The notes: a model not told the origin generated them from the letters alone. A stretch of 64,000 bases of DNA from Streptomyces antimycoticus (GCF_005405925.1 NZ_BJHV01000001.1:8432001-8496000); one strand, 5' to 3'. Counted from the stretch's first letter, positions 21,201 through 36,624 are shown. Program-made: numbers and translations.

Positions 21201-22381
21201 TTGAGCAGGTTGCGCTGGCTGACCGCGGGGGAGTCGCACGGCCCCGCACTCGTGGCGACGCTGGAGGGGCTGCCCGCCGGGGTGCCGATCACCACGGACA
21301 TGGTGGCGGACGCCCTGGCCCGACGGCGGCTCGGCTATGGCCGCGGTGCCCGGATGAAGTTCGAGCGCGACGAGGTCACCTTCATCGGCGGCGTACGGCA
21401 CGGACTGACCCTCGGCTCCCCGGTCGCGATCATGGTCGGCAACACGGAGTGGCCGAAGTGGGAGCAGGTCATGGCCGCCGACCCGGTGGACCCCGAGATC
21501 CTCGAGGGGCTCGCCCGTAACGCCCCGCTCACCCGCCCCCGCCCCGGCCACGCGGACCTGGCCGGTATGCAGAAGTACGGCTTCGACGAGGCCCGGCCGA
21601 TCCTGGAGCGCGCCAGCGCCCGCGAGACCGCCGCCCGGGTGGCACTGGGCACCGTCGCCCGCTCCTACCTCAAGGAGACGGCCGGGATCGAGATCGTCTC
21701 GCATGTGGTGGAGCTGGCCGCCGCGAGGGCGCCGTACGGCGTCTACCCCAAGCCCTCCGACGTCGAGAAGCTGGACGCCGATCCGGTGCGCTGCCTGGAC
21801 GCCGACGCGAGCAAGGCGATGGTGGCCGAGATCGACCAGGCCCACAAGGACGGCGACACCCTCGGCGGTGTCGTCGAGGTGCTCGCGTACGGCGTGCCGG
21901 TGGGCCTGGGCTCCCATGTGCACTGGGACCGCCGGCTCGACGCACGGCTGGCCGGTGCGCTGATGGGCATCCAGGCCATCAAGGGCGTCGAGGTCGGCGA
22001 CGGCTTCGACCTCGCGCGGGTGCCCGGCTCCAAGGCCCACGACGAGATCGTCACCACGGACGAGGGCATCCGGCGCTCCTCGGGCCGCTCGGGCGGCACC
22101 GAGGGCGGGCTGACCACCGGCGAGCTGTTGCGCGTCCGGGCCGCGATGAAGCCGATCGCGACCGTGCCGAAGGCGCTGGCCACCATCGATGTGACCACCG
22201 GCGAGCCGACCAAGGCGCACCACCAGCGCTCCGACGTCTGCGCCGTCCCGGCGGCCGGGATCGTCGCCGAGGCGATGGTCGCGCTGGTCCTGGCGGACGC
22301 GGTCGCGGAGAAGTTCGGCGGCGACTCGGTCGCCGAGACGCGGCGTAACGTTCAGAGCTTCCTCGAGAACCTGGCCATTCG

Positions 22382-22385
<4 letters not shown>
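21201..22385 (+). CDS. aroC: Chorismate synthase
   Basis: A 394-residue enzyme that uses reduced FMN to convert EPSP to chorismate, the branch point for aromatic amino acids, folates and menaquinone. It has the family signatures [43 protein letters not shown] segment ([15 protein letters not shown]) and [13 protein letters not shown]. Start is TTG 21201 (LSRLRWL) after GGGAG; upstream in-frame codons show no homology. It overlaps aroK by 4 bp (GTGA). Confidence 0.96.
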
Positions 22386-24156
<1,771 letters not shown>

Positions 24157-24211
24157 CCCGGGACGTATCCGTCGTCGCCGTAGTCCCCGCGTCACAGCTC
24201 TGTCATCGCCC

Positions 24212-24243
24212 TCGAAGCCCGCGGCACCGCCGCGGGCTTTCGA
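24212..24243 (+). terminator. Terminator after aroB
   Basis: Arms AAGCCCGCGGC (24215-24225) and GCCGCGGGCTT (24229-24239) with a 3-base loop, flanked by TCG/CGA and followed by T residues. It closes the aro operon. Confidence 0.85.
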
Positions 24244-24446
24244 ACAGCTTCCCAACCCCTCGCAGTTGCGGCCCTTGCCGGACGAATTGCCTGGCCGGCA
24301 AGGGGTGGCGGGCACACAACGGGTTTGCGGGGCGTTCACACAGCGACGCTCTGGGCAGGTACCGTTCGGTAGGAGCGGCCTCACCGCCGTATCACACGTG
24401 ACAGTTGTCGGATGAGAACTGCCTGTACGAGACGGAGTGCCACCGG

Positions 24447-25328
24447 ATGCAGCATGCAGTGGGAGCTCCGCTGCCACCGCCCCACCAGCCGGGGCCGGTG
24501 CCCGGTCCGCAGGGTGCGGGCTGGGCCCAGGGCGCGAGTGCGAACCATCACCCGGGACCTCACCCCAATCCCCCCGCCCCGCCCGCGCCTCCGGTGCCCG
24601 GGCACCCCGCACCGCCCGCACAACATCCGGTGTCGCCTCCGCCGGCCCCGCCCGCGCACCCCGGGGCGCCGCTGGAGACGGTGAACACCACCGGCCATAT
24701 CCAGCTGCCGCCCGGCGGTCCGGTGCCGCTGCCGCACCCCCCGGCCGACCCGTCGCTCGCCGATGTCTCGCAGGCGGCGGTGGCGGTGCTGCTGATCGGA
24801 CCGGCCGGGGCGGGCAAGACGACGGTCGCGCGCCACTGGGCCGACCGCCGCCGGGTGCCGACCGCGCACATCAGCCTGGACGATGTGCGGGAGTGGGTCC
24901 GGTCCGGTTTCGCCAACCCCCAGTCGGGGTGGAACGAGAACTCCGAGGCGCAGTATCGTCTCGCCCGCCGCACCTGCGGCTTCGCCGCCCGTAACTTCCT
25001 GGCCAACGGGATCTCCTGCATCCTCGACGACGCCGTCTTCCCCGACCGCCCGGTCGTCGGCCTCGGCGGCTGGAAGCGCCATGTGGGCCCCGGTCTGCTG
25101 CCGGTGGTGGTCCTTCCGGGCCTGGAGATCGTCCTGGAGCGGAACGCGGCCCGCACCGGCAACCGCCGCCTCAGCGACGAGGAGGTTGCGCGGATCCACG
25201 GCCGGATGGCCGGGTGGTACGGCTCCGGCCTGCCGATCATCGACAACTCCACGTATGACGTGGAGACCACGGCCCGCATGCTCGACGAGGTCGTCACCCG
25301 CTCCATCGCGAGCCCGCCCAGCTGGTAG
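24447..25328 (+). CDS. P-loop kinase-like ATP-binding protein with proline-rich N-terminus
   Basis: A 293-residue cytoplasmic protein. Residues 1 to about 110 are low-complexity, rich in Pro, with several PPP runs (PLPPPHQPGP, VSPPPAPPAHPG). The C-terminal part is a P-loop domain: Walker A GPAGAGKTTVARHW near residue 129, then ISLDDVREWVRSGFANPQSG and ILDDAVFPDRPVV. This resembles the zeta-toxin/AAA kinase group, but no substrate can be named. Start is ATG 24447. It sits between aroB and a peptidase homologue, two genes before efp. Confidence 0.75.
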   Translation: MQHAVGAPLPPPHQPGPVPGPQGAGWAQGASANHHPGPHPNPPAPPAPPVPGHPAPPAQHPVSPPPAPPAHPGAPLETVNTTGHIQLPPGGPVPLPHPPADPSLADVSQAAVAVLLIGPAGAGKTTVARHWADRRRVPTAHISLDDVREWVRSGFANPQSGWNENSEAQYRLARRTCGFAARNFLANGISCILDDAVFPDRPVVGLGGWKRHVGPGLLPVVVLPGLEIVLERNAARTGNRRLSDEEVARIHGRMAGWYGSGLPIIDNSTYDVETTARMLDEVVTRSIASPPSW

Positions 25329-25390
25329 CACGATCCCATCCGGACCCGTTCGACCGGCCGTCCTCCCCGAGCGTGCGTAGGCTCGGGGAC

Positions 25391-26515
25391 ATGTCCGAGG
25401 TGTACGCGGCCCGACGTGCCCGTCTGCACGATCAGTGCACCGCGGCCGGGAGCGCGGCGGCGCTGGTGTCCCGGCCCGCCAATGTGCGCTATCTGTGCGG
25501 CGCCGTGCCGCCCGGGGCCGTGCTGCTGCTCGGCCCCGTCCAGGATGTGCTGGTGGCCACCGAGGTCCCGTCCGCCCCACCGCTCTCCCCACACCTCTTC
25601 TCGGGCCCGACGCGTTCGGAGGAGCCCCGGCTGCTCGTCATGCCCGGCGCGGACGGCGATCCGGCGGTGGCGGCCGCCGATCTGGCCGCGGCGGACGGCG
25701 CCGACTCGCTGGCCGTCGAGGAGCACGATCTGACCGTCGCCCGCCATCGGGCGCTCGGCGCCGCGGCCCCCCGGCTCCGTCTGGCCGATCTGGACCGTGC
25801 CGTCGAGCAGTTGCGGCTCGTCAAGGACGACGAGGAGATCTCCTGTATGCGGATCGCCGGGGAGCTGGCCGACCAGGCGCTCGGCGAGTTGCTGGAGTCG
25901 ATCCTGGTGGGCCGCACCGAGCGTCATCTGGCGCTGGAGCTGGAGCGCCGGCTGGTGGACCACGGCGCGGACGGCCCGGCGTTCCCCACCGTCGTCGCGG
26001 CGGGGCCCAACGCGGGGCGCCCCGGCCATCTGCCCACCGACCGGCGGGTCGAGGAGGGCGACTTCCTCACCATCTGCCTCGGCGCCGACTACCGCGGCTA
26101 CCGCTGCCAGGTGGGCCGTACCTTCGTCATCGGACCCTCGCCCGCGGACTGGCAGGTCGAGCTGTACGATGCCGTCTTCGCCGCCCAGCGGGCCGGGCGG
26201 GAGGCGCTGTTGCCGGGCCGGGCCTACTGCGATGTGGACCGGGTGACCCGCCAGGTGCTGACCGCGGCGGGCTACGGAGACGCCCTCGAACCGTGCACCG
26301 GACACGGTGTGGGCCTGGAAATCGACGAGGACCCTCGGCTCACACCGTCCGCCATGGGTAAACTGGACGCTTGTGTGCCGGTCACCGTCGAGCCGGGGGT
26401 CCACCTCCCGGGACGGGGCGGTGTCCGGATCGATGACACGCTCGTCGTCCGCCCCGAGGCGGACGGCGGACCCGAGCTACTCACCATCACGACCAAAGAG
26501 CTGCTCGCACTCTGA
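25391..26515 (+). CDS. M24 (aminopeptidase P/Xaa-Pro) family protein with altered metal site
   Basis: A 374-residue creatinase/pita-bread-fold protein: an N-terminal creatinase-like domain (1-140) and a C-terminal M24 domain. Active M24 enzymes bind two metal ions through Asp, Asp, His, Glu, Glu. Here the equivalent positions read C229 ([11 protein letters not shown]), Q240 (YRCQVGRTF), H305 (CTGHGVGLE), E334 (TVEPGVH) and D348 (VRIDDTLVV): both Asp are lost and the last Glu is Asp. Cleavage of X-Pro bonds is therefore doubtful; it may be a binding protein or use a different metal set. Start is ATG 25391. efp follows 63 bp later. Confidence 0.85.
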   Translation: MSEVYAARRARLHDQCTAAGSAAALVSRPANVRYLCGAVPPGAVLLLGPVQDVLVATEVPSAPPLSPHLFSGPTRSEEPRLLVMPGADGDPAVAAADLAAADGADSLAVEEHDLTVARHRALGAAAPRLRLADLDRAVEQLRLVKDDEEISCMRIAGELADQALGELLESILVGRTERHLALELERRLVDHGADGPAFPTVVAAGPNAGRPGHLPTDRRVEEGDFLTICLGADYRGYRCQVGRTFVIGPSPADWQVELYDAVFAAQRAGREALLPGRAYCDVDRVTRQVLTAAGYGDALEPCTGHGVGLEIDEDPRLTPSAMGKLDACVPVTVEPGVHLPGRGGVRIDDTLVVRPEADGGPELLTITTKELLAL

Positions 26516-26578
26516 AGAACAGGGCGCGCCGGCGGCTTTCTGGTCTCCGCCAGCTGTAGTCCAGGAGAACCCGCAACC

Positions 26579-27145
26579 GTGGCATCCACGAACGACCTCA
26601 AGAACGGCTTGGTGCTCAAGCTCGAAGGCGGCCAGCTGTGGTCCGTCGTCGAGTTCCAGCACGTCAAGCCCGGCAAGGGCCCCGCCTTCGTGCGCACCAA
26701 GCTCAAGAACGTGCTGTCCGGCAAGGTGGTCGACAAGACCTTCAACGCCGGCGTGAAGGTCGAGACGGCCAATGTCGACAAGCGCGGCATGCAGTTCTCG
26801 TACAAGGACGGCGAGAGCTTTGTGTTCATGGACATGGACACCTTCGACCAGATCTACATCACCCCCGAGGTCGTGGGCGACAACGCCCGCTATCTGCTGG
26901 AGGGCTTCGAGGCCGTCGTGGCGATGTACGAGGGCAACCCGCTGTACGTCGAGCTCCCCGCCGCCGTCGAGCTGGTGATCGAGTACACCGAGCCGGGCGT
27001 CCAGGGCGACCGCTCCACCGGTGGCACCAAGCCCGCCAAGCTGGAGACCGGCTACGAGATCGGCGTCCCGCTGTTCATCACCACCGGTGAGAAGATCAAG
27101 GTCGACACCCGCTCCGGCGAGTACCTCGGTCGGGTGAACAACTAA
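26579..27145 (+). CDS. efp: Translation elongation factor P
   Basis: A 188-residue, three-domain factor that rescues ribosomes stalled on polyproline. The domain I tip loop is KPGKGPAFV: the Lys is flanked by Pro on both sides (PGKGP), the actinobacterial subfamily signature in which the lysine is reported to act without modification. Consistently, no epmA, earP or similar modification gene is seen nearby. Start is GTG 26579, after AGGAG. nusB follows 2 bp later. Confidence 0.97.
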   Translation: MASTNDLKNGLVLKLEGGQLWSVVEFQHVKPGKGPAFVRTKLKNVLSGKVVDKTFNAGVKVETANVDKRGMQFSYKDGESFVFMDMDTFDQIYITPEVVGDNARYLLEGFEAVVAMYEGNPLYVELPAAVELVIEYTEPGVQGDRSTGGTKPAKLETGYEIGVPLFITTGEKIKVDTRSGEYLGRVNN

Positions 27146-27147
27146 CC

Positions 27148-27600
27148 GTGGCTGCCCGCAACAAGGCCCGTAAGCGCGCCTTTCAGATCCTTTTCGAGGC
27201 CGATCAGCGCGGCACCACCGTGCAGATCGTGCTCGCGGACTGGATCCGGCTCGCCCGGACCGACGACCGGCAGCCGCCGGTCAGCGAATACACGATGCAG
27301 CTCGTCGAGGGATATGCGCAGCACATCGACCGGATCGATGAGCTGATCGCCACCTACGCCGTGGGCTGGACGCTGGACCGGATGCCGGTCGTCGACCGGA
27401 ATATCCTGCGGCTGGGCGCGTATGAGCTGGTGTGGGAGGACGAGACCCCGGACGCGGTGGTGATCGACGAGGCGGTGCAGCTCGCCAAGGAGTTCTCCAC
27501 CGACGACTCGCCGGCCTTTGTCAACGGTCTGCTGGGCCGTATCAAGGAGCTGAAGCCGAGTCTGCGTCGCGATCAGGAGCACCCGGAGCACCGGGCATAA
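27148..27600 (+). CDS. nusB: Transcription antitermination factor NusB
   Basis: A 150-residue all-helical RNA-binding protein that with NusE (S10) binds boxA in rRNA leader transcripts. It shows the N-terminal ARNKARKRAFQILFEADQRG, and the signatures RNILRLGAYELVWE and VVIDEAVQLAKEFSTDDSPA. Start is GTG 27148, immediately after efp, so the two are co-transcribed. It converges on bldD. Confidence 0.95.
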   Translation: MAARNKARKRAFQILFEADQRGTTVQIVLADWIRLARTDDRQPPVSEYTMQLVEGYAQHIDRIDELIATYAVGWTLDRMPVVDRNILRLGAYELVWEDETPDAVVIDEAVQLAKEFSTDDSPAFVNGLLGRIKELKPSLRRDQEHPEHRA

Positions 27601-27683
27601 CCGCGACGGGGCCGTCACGCCGGACTACGAGCCGGACCGCCGGGCCACACGACGGACGCCGCACAGGCGCGTCATACGACAAG

Positions 27684-27733
27684 GCCGCCGGGGGCGGTGG
27701 AGGACCCAGAAGGGCTCCACCGCCCCCGGCGGC
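27684..27733. terminator. Bidirectional terminator between nusB and bldD
   Basis: Perfect 19-bp inverted repeat (arms 27684-27702 and 27715-27733) with a 12-base loop, placed between two convergent genes. Confidence 0.87.
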
Positions 27734-27771
27734 ACGTTTCTGCTGGTGAAGAGGGAAAGGGGGACGGAGAC

Positions 27772-28272
27772 TCAGACGTCTTCGTGCTGGACCGCGCGGC
27801 GGGCGTCGGCGCCCAGCACGCCCCAGCTGATCAGCTGTTCGGTCAGCACGGACGGCGACTGGTCGTAGATAACGGCGAGGGTGCGCAGGTCGTCCTGGCG
27901 GATCGAGAGCACCTTGCCGTTGTAATCGCCACGCTGGCTCTGGATCGTCGCGGCATACCGCTGCAGCGGGCCTGCCTTCTCGACCGGCACGTGGGCCAGT
28001 CGCTCAAGGTCCAGTACCAGCTTCGGCGGCGGCTCGGCGGCCCCGGCCGGGCTTGTGCCCGGAAGCAGCTCCTGCACCGGGACGCCGTAGAAGTCGGCCA
28101 GCTCGGCGAGACGCTGCACGGTCACGGCGCGGTCGCCGCGCTCGTACGATCCCACCACCACGGCCTTCCAGCGGCCCTGGGACTTCTCCTCGACACCGTG
28201 GAGGGAGAGGCCCTGCTGGGTGCGGATGGCGCGGAGCTTGGCCCCGAGCTGTTTGGCGTATTCGCTGGACAT
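27772..28272 (-). CDS. bldD: Developmental master regulator BldD
   Basis: A 166-residue DNA-binding repressor that holds Streptomyces in vegetative growth. The N-terminal XRE-type HTH covers residues 10-70 (LRAIRTQQGLSLHGVEEKSQ and VGSYERGDRAVTVQRLAELA). The C-terminal domain binds tetrameric cyclic di-GMP through the signature RGD-X8-RQDD, present here as RGDYNGKVLSIRQDD. All signature residues are intact, so c-di-GMP control is expected. Its own promoter region holds a BldD-like site, in line with known autoregulation. Start is ATG 28272. Confidence 0.97.
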   Translation of the reverse strand: MSSEYAKQLGAKLRAIRTQQGLSLHGVEEKSQGRWKAVVVGSYERGDRAVTVQRLAELADFYGVPVQELLPGTSPAGAAEPPPKLVLDLERLAHVPVEKAGPLQRYAATIQSQRGDYNGKVLSIRQDDLRTLAVIYDQSPSVLTEQLISWGVLGADARRAVQHEDV

Positions 28273-28320
28273 AAAGCTCCCCGGACGCTGTATCGACGTG
28301 CGGCTGTGCCGCGCGGCTGG

Positions 28321-28362
28321 TCACTCACTGTGAGGTTACGCAGCGTAATTTCCATTCGTCAA
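28321..28362 (-). promoter_or_regulatory. bldD promoter with overlapping BldD-like operator
   Basis: On the minus strand a -35 TTGACG (28362-28357), an 18-bp spacer and a -10 TAACCT (28338-28333) lie upstream of bldD. Overlapping the -10 and start region is TCACAGTGAGTGA (28333-28321), containing the AGTGA element of BldD boxes. The layout fits autorepression. Confidence 0.72.
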
Positions 28363-28422
28363 GCCGAACGGAGCGGAGGGGCTCCGGCCAGGGGCGATGG
28401 CAGGAGCACCCGGGACCCCTGC

Positions 28423-28428
28423 TAGTGT
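28423..28428 (+). promoter_or_regulatory. Candidate -10 element of the pyr operon
   Basis: TAGTGT resembles the HrdB -10 consensus. It would start transcription about 28435, giving a leader of about 60 bases that contains the PyrR hairpin. No convincing -35 is seen. Confidence 0.4.
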
Positions 28429-28458
28429 GAATGGCGCAAATCCGACCGTCCTTTAAGG

Positions 28459-29076
<618 letters not shown>

Positions 29077-29214
29077 CGCCCCTCACCGACGGCGAGTGCC
29101 GCCCCGGCGACCCCGGGGGACCCGCCCGACGGACCACCGGTGCCGCCATGACACCGGTCCCCGCGCCTGCCCGCCCGCACGCCCGCACACCTCCTTCACC
29201 CACGGAGCAACCGG

Positions 29215-30195
29215 ATGAAGCGTCACCTCATCTCGGCCGCCGACCTCTCGCGCGACGATGCCGTCCTGATCCTCGACACCGCCGAGGAACTGGCCCGGCT
29301 CGCCGACCGGCCGATCAAGAAACTGCCGACCCTGCGCGGCCGTACCGTCGTCAACCTCTTCTTCGAGGACTCCACCCGCACCCGCATCTCCTTCGAGGCG
29401 GCCGCCAAGCGGCTGTCCGCCGACGTCATCAACTTCTCCGCCAAGGGCTCCTCGGTCTCCAAGGGCGAATCCCTGAAGGACACCGCGCTCACCCTGGAGG
29501 CCATGGGCGCCGACGCCGTCGTGATCCGCCACCACGCCTCCGGCGCCCCGCACCGGCTCGCCACCTCCGGCTGGATCAACGGCGCCGTGGTGAACGCGGG
29601 CGACGGCACCCATGAGCACCCCACCCAGGCGCTGCTCGACGCCTTCACCATGCGCCGTCATCTGATCCCGGACGCCTCCGGCGTCGGACAGGACCTGGCC
29701 GGGCGCCGGGTCACGATCGTCGGCGACATCCTGCACAGCCGGGTGGCCCGCTCCAACGTCCATCTGCTGGCCACCCTCGGCGCCGAGGTCACCCTGGTCG
29801 CCCCGCCGACGCTGGTCCCCTTCGGCGTGGAGAGCTGGCCCTGCGAGGTCGCCTACGACCTGGACGCGGTGGTCGGCAAGACCGACGCCGTGATGATGCT
29901 GCGCGTCCAGCGCGAGCGGATGAACGCCGCGTTCTTCCCCACCGAGCGGGAGTACGCCCGCCGCTACGGCCTGGACGGCGACCGCATGGCGCGGATGCCG
30001 GAGCACGCCATCGTGATGCACCCCGGCCCCATGAACCGCGGTATGGAGATCACCGCGGAGGTCGCGGACTCCGACCGCTGCACCGCCGTCGAGCAGGTCG
30101 CCAACGGCGTCTCGATCCGCATGGCCGTCCTGTATCTGCTGCTCGGCGGGAACGAGTCCGCCGTCGCCACCGCCCGCACCGAGGAGAGCAAGTAA
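29215..30195 (+). CDS. pyrB: Aspartate carbamoyltransferase catalytic subunit
   Basis: A 326-residue enzyme that joins carbamoyl phosphate and aspartate to N-carbamoylaspartate. The carbamoyl-phosphate loop is [13 protein letters not shown] and the second-site loop is [25 protein letters not shown] and [10 protein letters not shown] are the other signatures. No pyrI regulatory subunit gene is present, as usual in actinobacteria. It lies 138 bp after pyrR and 2 bp before pyrC. Confidence 0.97.
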   Translation: MKRHLISAADLSRDDAVLILDTAEELARLADRPIKKLPTLRGRTVVNLFFEDSTRTRISFEAAAKRLSADVINFSAKGSSVSKGESLKDTALTLEAMGADAVVIRHHASGAPHRLATSGWINGAVVNAGDGTHEHPTQALLDAFTMRRHLIPDASGVGQDLAGRRVTIVGDILHSRVARSNVHLLATLGAEVTLVAPPTLVPFGVESWPCEVAYDLDAVVGKTDAVMMLRVQRERMNAAFFPTEREYARRYGLDGDRMARMPEHAIVMHPGPMNRGMEITAEVADSDRCTAVEQVANGVSIRMAVLYLLLGGNESAVATARTEESK

Positions 30196-30197
30196 CC

Positions 30198-31493
30198 ATG
30201 AGCGACACCCACAAGACGCTGCTTCGCGGGGCGAAGGTGCTCGGCGGTGAGCCGCGGGACGTGCTGATCGAGGGGGAGCGCATCGCCGCGGTCGGCACCG
30301 GGCTGGACGCGGACGGCGCCACCGTGATCGACGTCGCCGGGCAGATCCTGCTGCCGGGCCTGGTCGACCTCCACACCCATCTGCGCGAGCCCGGCCGGGA
30401 GGACTCCGAGACGGTCCTCACCGGCACCCGGGCCGCCGCGGTCGGCGGCTTCACCGCCGTCCACGCCATGGCCAACACCTTCCCGGTCGCGGACACCGCG
30501 GGCGTCGTGGAGCAGGTGTGGCGGCTGGGCAGGGAGTCCGGCTACTGCGACGTCCAGCCGGTGGGCGCGGTGACCGTGGGCCTGGAGGGCAAGAAGCTCG
30601 CCGAGCTGGGCGCGATGTACGACTCCGCCGCCGGGGTGCGGGTCTTCTCCGACGACGGCAAATGCGTGGACGACGCGGTGATCATGCGCCGCGCGCTGGA
30701 GTATGTGAAGGCGTTCGACGGCGTCATCGCCCAGCACGCCCAGGAGCCCCGGCTCACCGAGGGCGCCCAGATGAACGAGGGCATCGTCTCCGCCGAGCTG
30801 GGCCTGGGCGGCTGGCCGGCCGTCGCCGAGGAGTCGATCATCGCCCGCGATGTGCTGCTCGCCGCGCACGTCGACTCCCGGGTGCACATCTGCCATCTGT
30901 CCACCGCGGGCTCGGTCGAGATCGTCCGCTGGGCCAAGTCCAAGGGCTGGAACGTCACCGCCGAGGTCACCCCGCACCATCTGCTGCTCACCGACGAGCT
31001 CGTACGCTCCTACGACCCCGTCTACAAGGTGAACCCGCCGCTGCGCACCGAGGCCGATGTGATGGCGCTGCGCGAGGCGCTCGCCGACGGCACCATCGAC
31101 TGCGTGGCCACCGACCACGCCCCGCATCCGCATGAGGACAAGGACTGCGAGTGGGGCGCCGCGGCCATGGGCATGGTCGGTCTGGAGACGGCGCTGTCCG
31201 TGGTCCAGCACACCATGGTCGACACCGGGCTGCTGGACTGGACGGGCGTCGCCGACCGGATGTCGGTGCGGCCCTCGGCCATCGGCCGCCTGACCGGCCA
31301 CGGCCGCCCCATCGCCGCCGGGGAGCCCGCCAACCTCACCCTGCTCGACTCCGCTTACCGTGGTGTGGTGAACCCCGCGGGCTTCGCCTCCCGCAGCCGC
31401 AACACCCCCTACGAGGGCCGCGAACTGCCGGGCCGCGTGACGTACACCTTCCTGCGGGGCCGGGCGACGGTTGTGGACGGGAAGCTGGCGTGA
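30198..31493 (+). CDS. pyrC: Dihydroorotase
   Basis: A 431-residue zinc amidohydrolase that cyclises N-carbamoylaspartate to dihydroorotate. The metal ligands are in LVDLHTHLREPG, the later His in VIAQHAQEP and HICHLSTAG, and the Asp in CVATDHAPHPHEDKD. This is a class I (long) dihydroorotase with intact catalytic residues. ATG 30198 lies 2 bp after pyrB, whose last codons contain the ribosome site GAGGAG. Confidence 0.96.
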   Translation: MSDTHKTLLRGAKVLGGEPRDVLIEGERIAAVGTGLDADGATVIDVAGQILLPGLVDLHTHLREPGREDSETVLTGTRAAAVGGFTAVHAMANTFPVADTAGVVEQVWRLGRESGYCDVQPVGAVTVGLEGKKLAELGAMYDSAAGVRVFSDDGKCVDDAVIMRRALEYVKAFDGVIAQHAQEPRLTEGAQMNEGIVSAELGLGGWPAVAEESIIARDVLLAAHVDSRVHICHLSTAGSVEIVRWAKSKGWNVTAEVTPHHLLLTDELVRSYDPVYKVNPPLRTEADVMALREALADGTIDCVATDHAPHPHEDKDCEWGAAAMGMVGLETALSVVQHTMVDTGLLDWTGVADRMSVRPSAIGRLTGHGRPIAAGEPANLTLLDSAYRGVVNPAGFASRSRNTPYEGRELPGRVTYTFLRGRATVVDGKLA

Positions 31494-32149
31494 CATCTGT
31501 GAACCATCCGGTGGCGGGCTTCGCGGGATTCGCGGGCCTCGCGGCCGAGCAGAAATCGCAGGACGTGACGGACTGGGCCGCCCGGATCGGCTGGGTCGTC
31601 GGGCTGCTGCTGGTCATCGCGCTGGTCTACTGGCTGATGCGCGAGGGCTGGAAGTGGCGCGGCACCCTCCAGGGCGACCTCCCCGAGCTGCCCCAGGCCC
31701 CGTCCGAGCCCGGTGACCCGCGGCTCGCCCACCCGTCGCCCGCCACCACCCTCAAAGGAAACAAGCCCCTTACACTCAGCGGCCGCTACCACGGCTCCAC
31801 CACCGCCGGGCAGTGGCTGGACCGGATCGTCGCCCACGGCCTCGGCACCCGCAGCCGGGTCGAGCTCACCCTCACCGACCAGGGCGTGAGCGTCGTCCGG
31901 CCGGGCGCCCAGGACTTCTTCATCCCCGCCGCCCAGCTGCGCGGCGCCCGGCTCGACAAGGGCATCGCCGGCAAGGTCCTCGCCGAGGGCGGGCTGCTGG
32001 TGATCACCTGGCAGCTCGGCGAGAAGCTGATCGACTCGGGCTTCCGCTCCGACCACGCCGCCGAGCACCCGGCCTGGGTCGACGCCCTCACCACCTCAGA
32101 CAGCGAACAGAACAACCCCAGCAACCAGACGGAAGGCGCCGAACGATGA
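31490..32149 (+). CDS. Membrane-anchored PH-like domain protein of the pyr operon
   Basis: A 219-residue protein of unknown function found inside the pyrimidine operon. It has one transmembrane segment near residues 33-53 ([20 protein letters not shown]), a Pro-rich linker, then a soluble domain ([40 protein letters not shown]) and a polar tail. The soluble part resembles PH-like domains annotated at this locus in Streptomyces. GTG 31490 overlaps the pyrC stop by 4 bp (GTGA); GTG 31499 is an alternative. It overlaps carA by 4 bp, so it is firmly embedded in the operon. Confidence 0.78.
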   Translation: MTSVNHPVAGFAGFAGLAAEQKSQDVTDWAARIGWVVGLLLVIALVYWLMREGWKWRGTLQGDLPELPQAPSEPGDPRLAHPSPATTLKGNKPLTLSGRYHGSTTAGQWLDRIVAHGLGTRSRVELTLTDQGVSVVRPGAQDFFIPAAQLRGARLDKGIAGKVLAEGGLLVITWQLGEKLIDSGFRSDHAAEHPAWVDALTTSDSEQNNPSNQTEGAER

Positions 32150-33277
32150 CGACCTCCACCCGGGGCGCCAGCGCCCCTGCCGTACTCGTCCTGGAGGACG
32201 GCCGCACCTTCCGCGGCCGGGCCTACGGGGCCGTGGGGGAGACCTTCGGCGAGGCCGTGTTCTCCACCGGAATGACCGGCTACCAGGAGACCCTGACCGA
32301 CCCCTCCTACCACCGCCAGGTCGTCGTGATGACCGCCCCGCACATCGGGAACACCGGCGTCAACGACGAGGACCCGGAGTCCAAGCGCATCTGGGTCTCC
32401 GGCTATGTGGTGCGCGACCCGGCCCGTACGCCCTCCAACTGGCGCTCCCGCCGCTCGCTCGACGAGGAGCTCACCGCCCAGGGCGTCGTCGGCATCAGCG
32501 GGATCGACACCCGCGCCCTCACCCGCCATCTGCGCGAGCGCGGCGCCATGCGCGTGGGCATCTTCTCCGGCGCGGCTGTCGCCGACGAGGCCACGCTGCT
32601 CGCGAAGGTGCGGGCCGCCCCGCAGATGAAGGGCGCCGACCTCAGCGGCGAGGTGGCCACCGCCGAGACCTACGTCGTCCCGGCGATCGGCACCAAGAAG
32701 TTCACCGTCGCCGCGATCGACCTGGGCATCAAGGGCATGACCCCGCACCGGATGGCCGAGCGCGGCATCGAGGTGCACGTCCTGCCCGCGACCGCCACCG
32801 CCGAGGACATCTACGCGGTCAACCCGGACGGGGTCTTCTTCTCCAACGGCCCGGGCGACCCGGCCACCGCCGACCACCCGGTTTCCCTGATGCGGGCCGT
32901 GCTGGAGCGCTCCACACCGCTGTTCGGCATCTGCTTCGGCAACCAGATCCTCGGCCGCGCGCTCGGCTTCGGCACCTTCAAGCTGAAGTACGGCCACCGC
33001 GGGATCAACCAGCCGGTGCAGGACCGTACCACCGGAAAGGTGGAGGTCACCGCCCACAACCACGGCTTCGCCGTGGACGCCCCGCTCGACGCGCCGTCCG
33101 ACACCCCCTTCGGCCGCGCCGAGGTCTCCCATGTCTGCCTCAACGACAACGTGGTCGAGGGGCTTCGGCTGCTCGACCGCCCCGCGTTCAGCGTCCAGTA
33201 CCACCCCGAAGCCGCCGCAGGTCCGCATGACGCCGCGTACCTTTTCGACCGCTTCGTGTCCCTGATGGAGGGCCAGC

Positions 33278-33285
<8 letters not shown>
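32146..33285 (+). CDS. carA: Carbamoyl-phosphate synthase small subunit
   Basis: A 379-residue glutaminase subunit that releases ammonia for CarB. The N-terminal domain begins [20 protein letters not shown]. The class I amidotransferase domain has the nucleophile Cys in [24 protein letters not shown], and His and Glu in [17 protein letters not shown] 32146 overlaps the previous gene by 4 bp; the stop overlaps carB by 8 bp. Supplies carbamoyl phosphate to both pyrimidine and arginine synthesis. Confidence 0.97.
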
Positions 33286-36589
<3,304 letters not shown>

Positions 36590-36596
36590 GGCGAGG

Positions 36597-36624
36597 GAGG
36601 GGGACACCGGCCGGTGTCCCCCTC
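36597..36624 (+). terminator. Perfect palindromic hairpin between carB and pyrD
   Basis: A 14-bp perfect inverted repeat without spacer (arms 36597-36610 and 36611-36624), 8 bp after the carB stop and followed by TTC. It could end or attenuate the pyrR-carB transcript. An 8-bp tandem repeat, CTTGAGCC three times, follows at 36644-36667. Confidence 0.68.
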
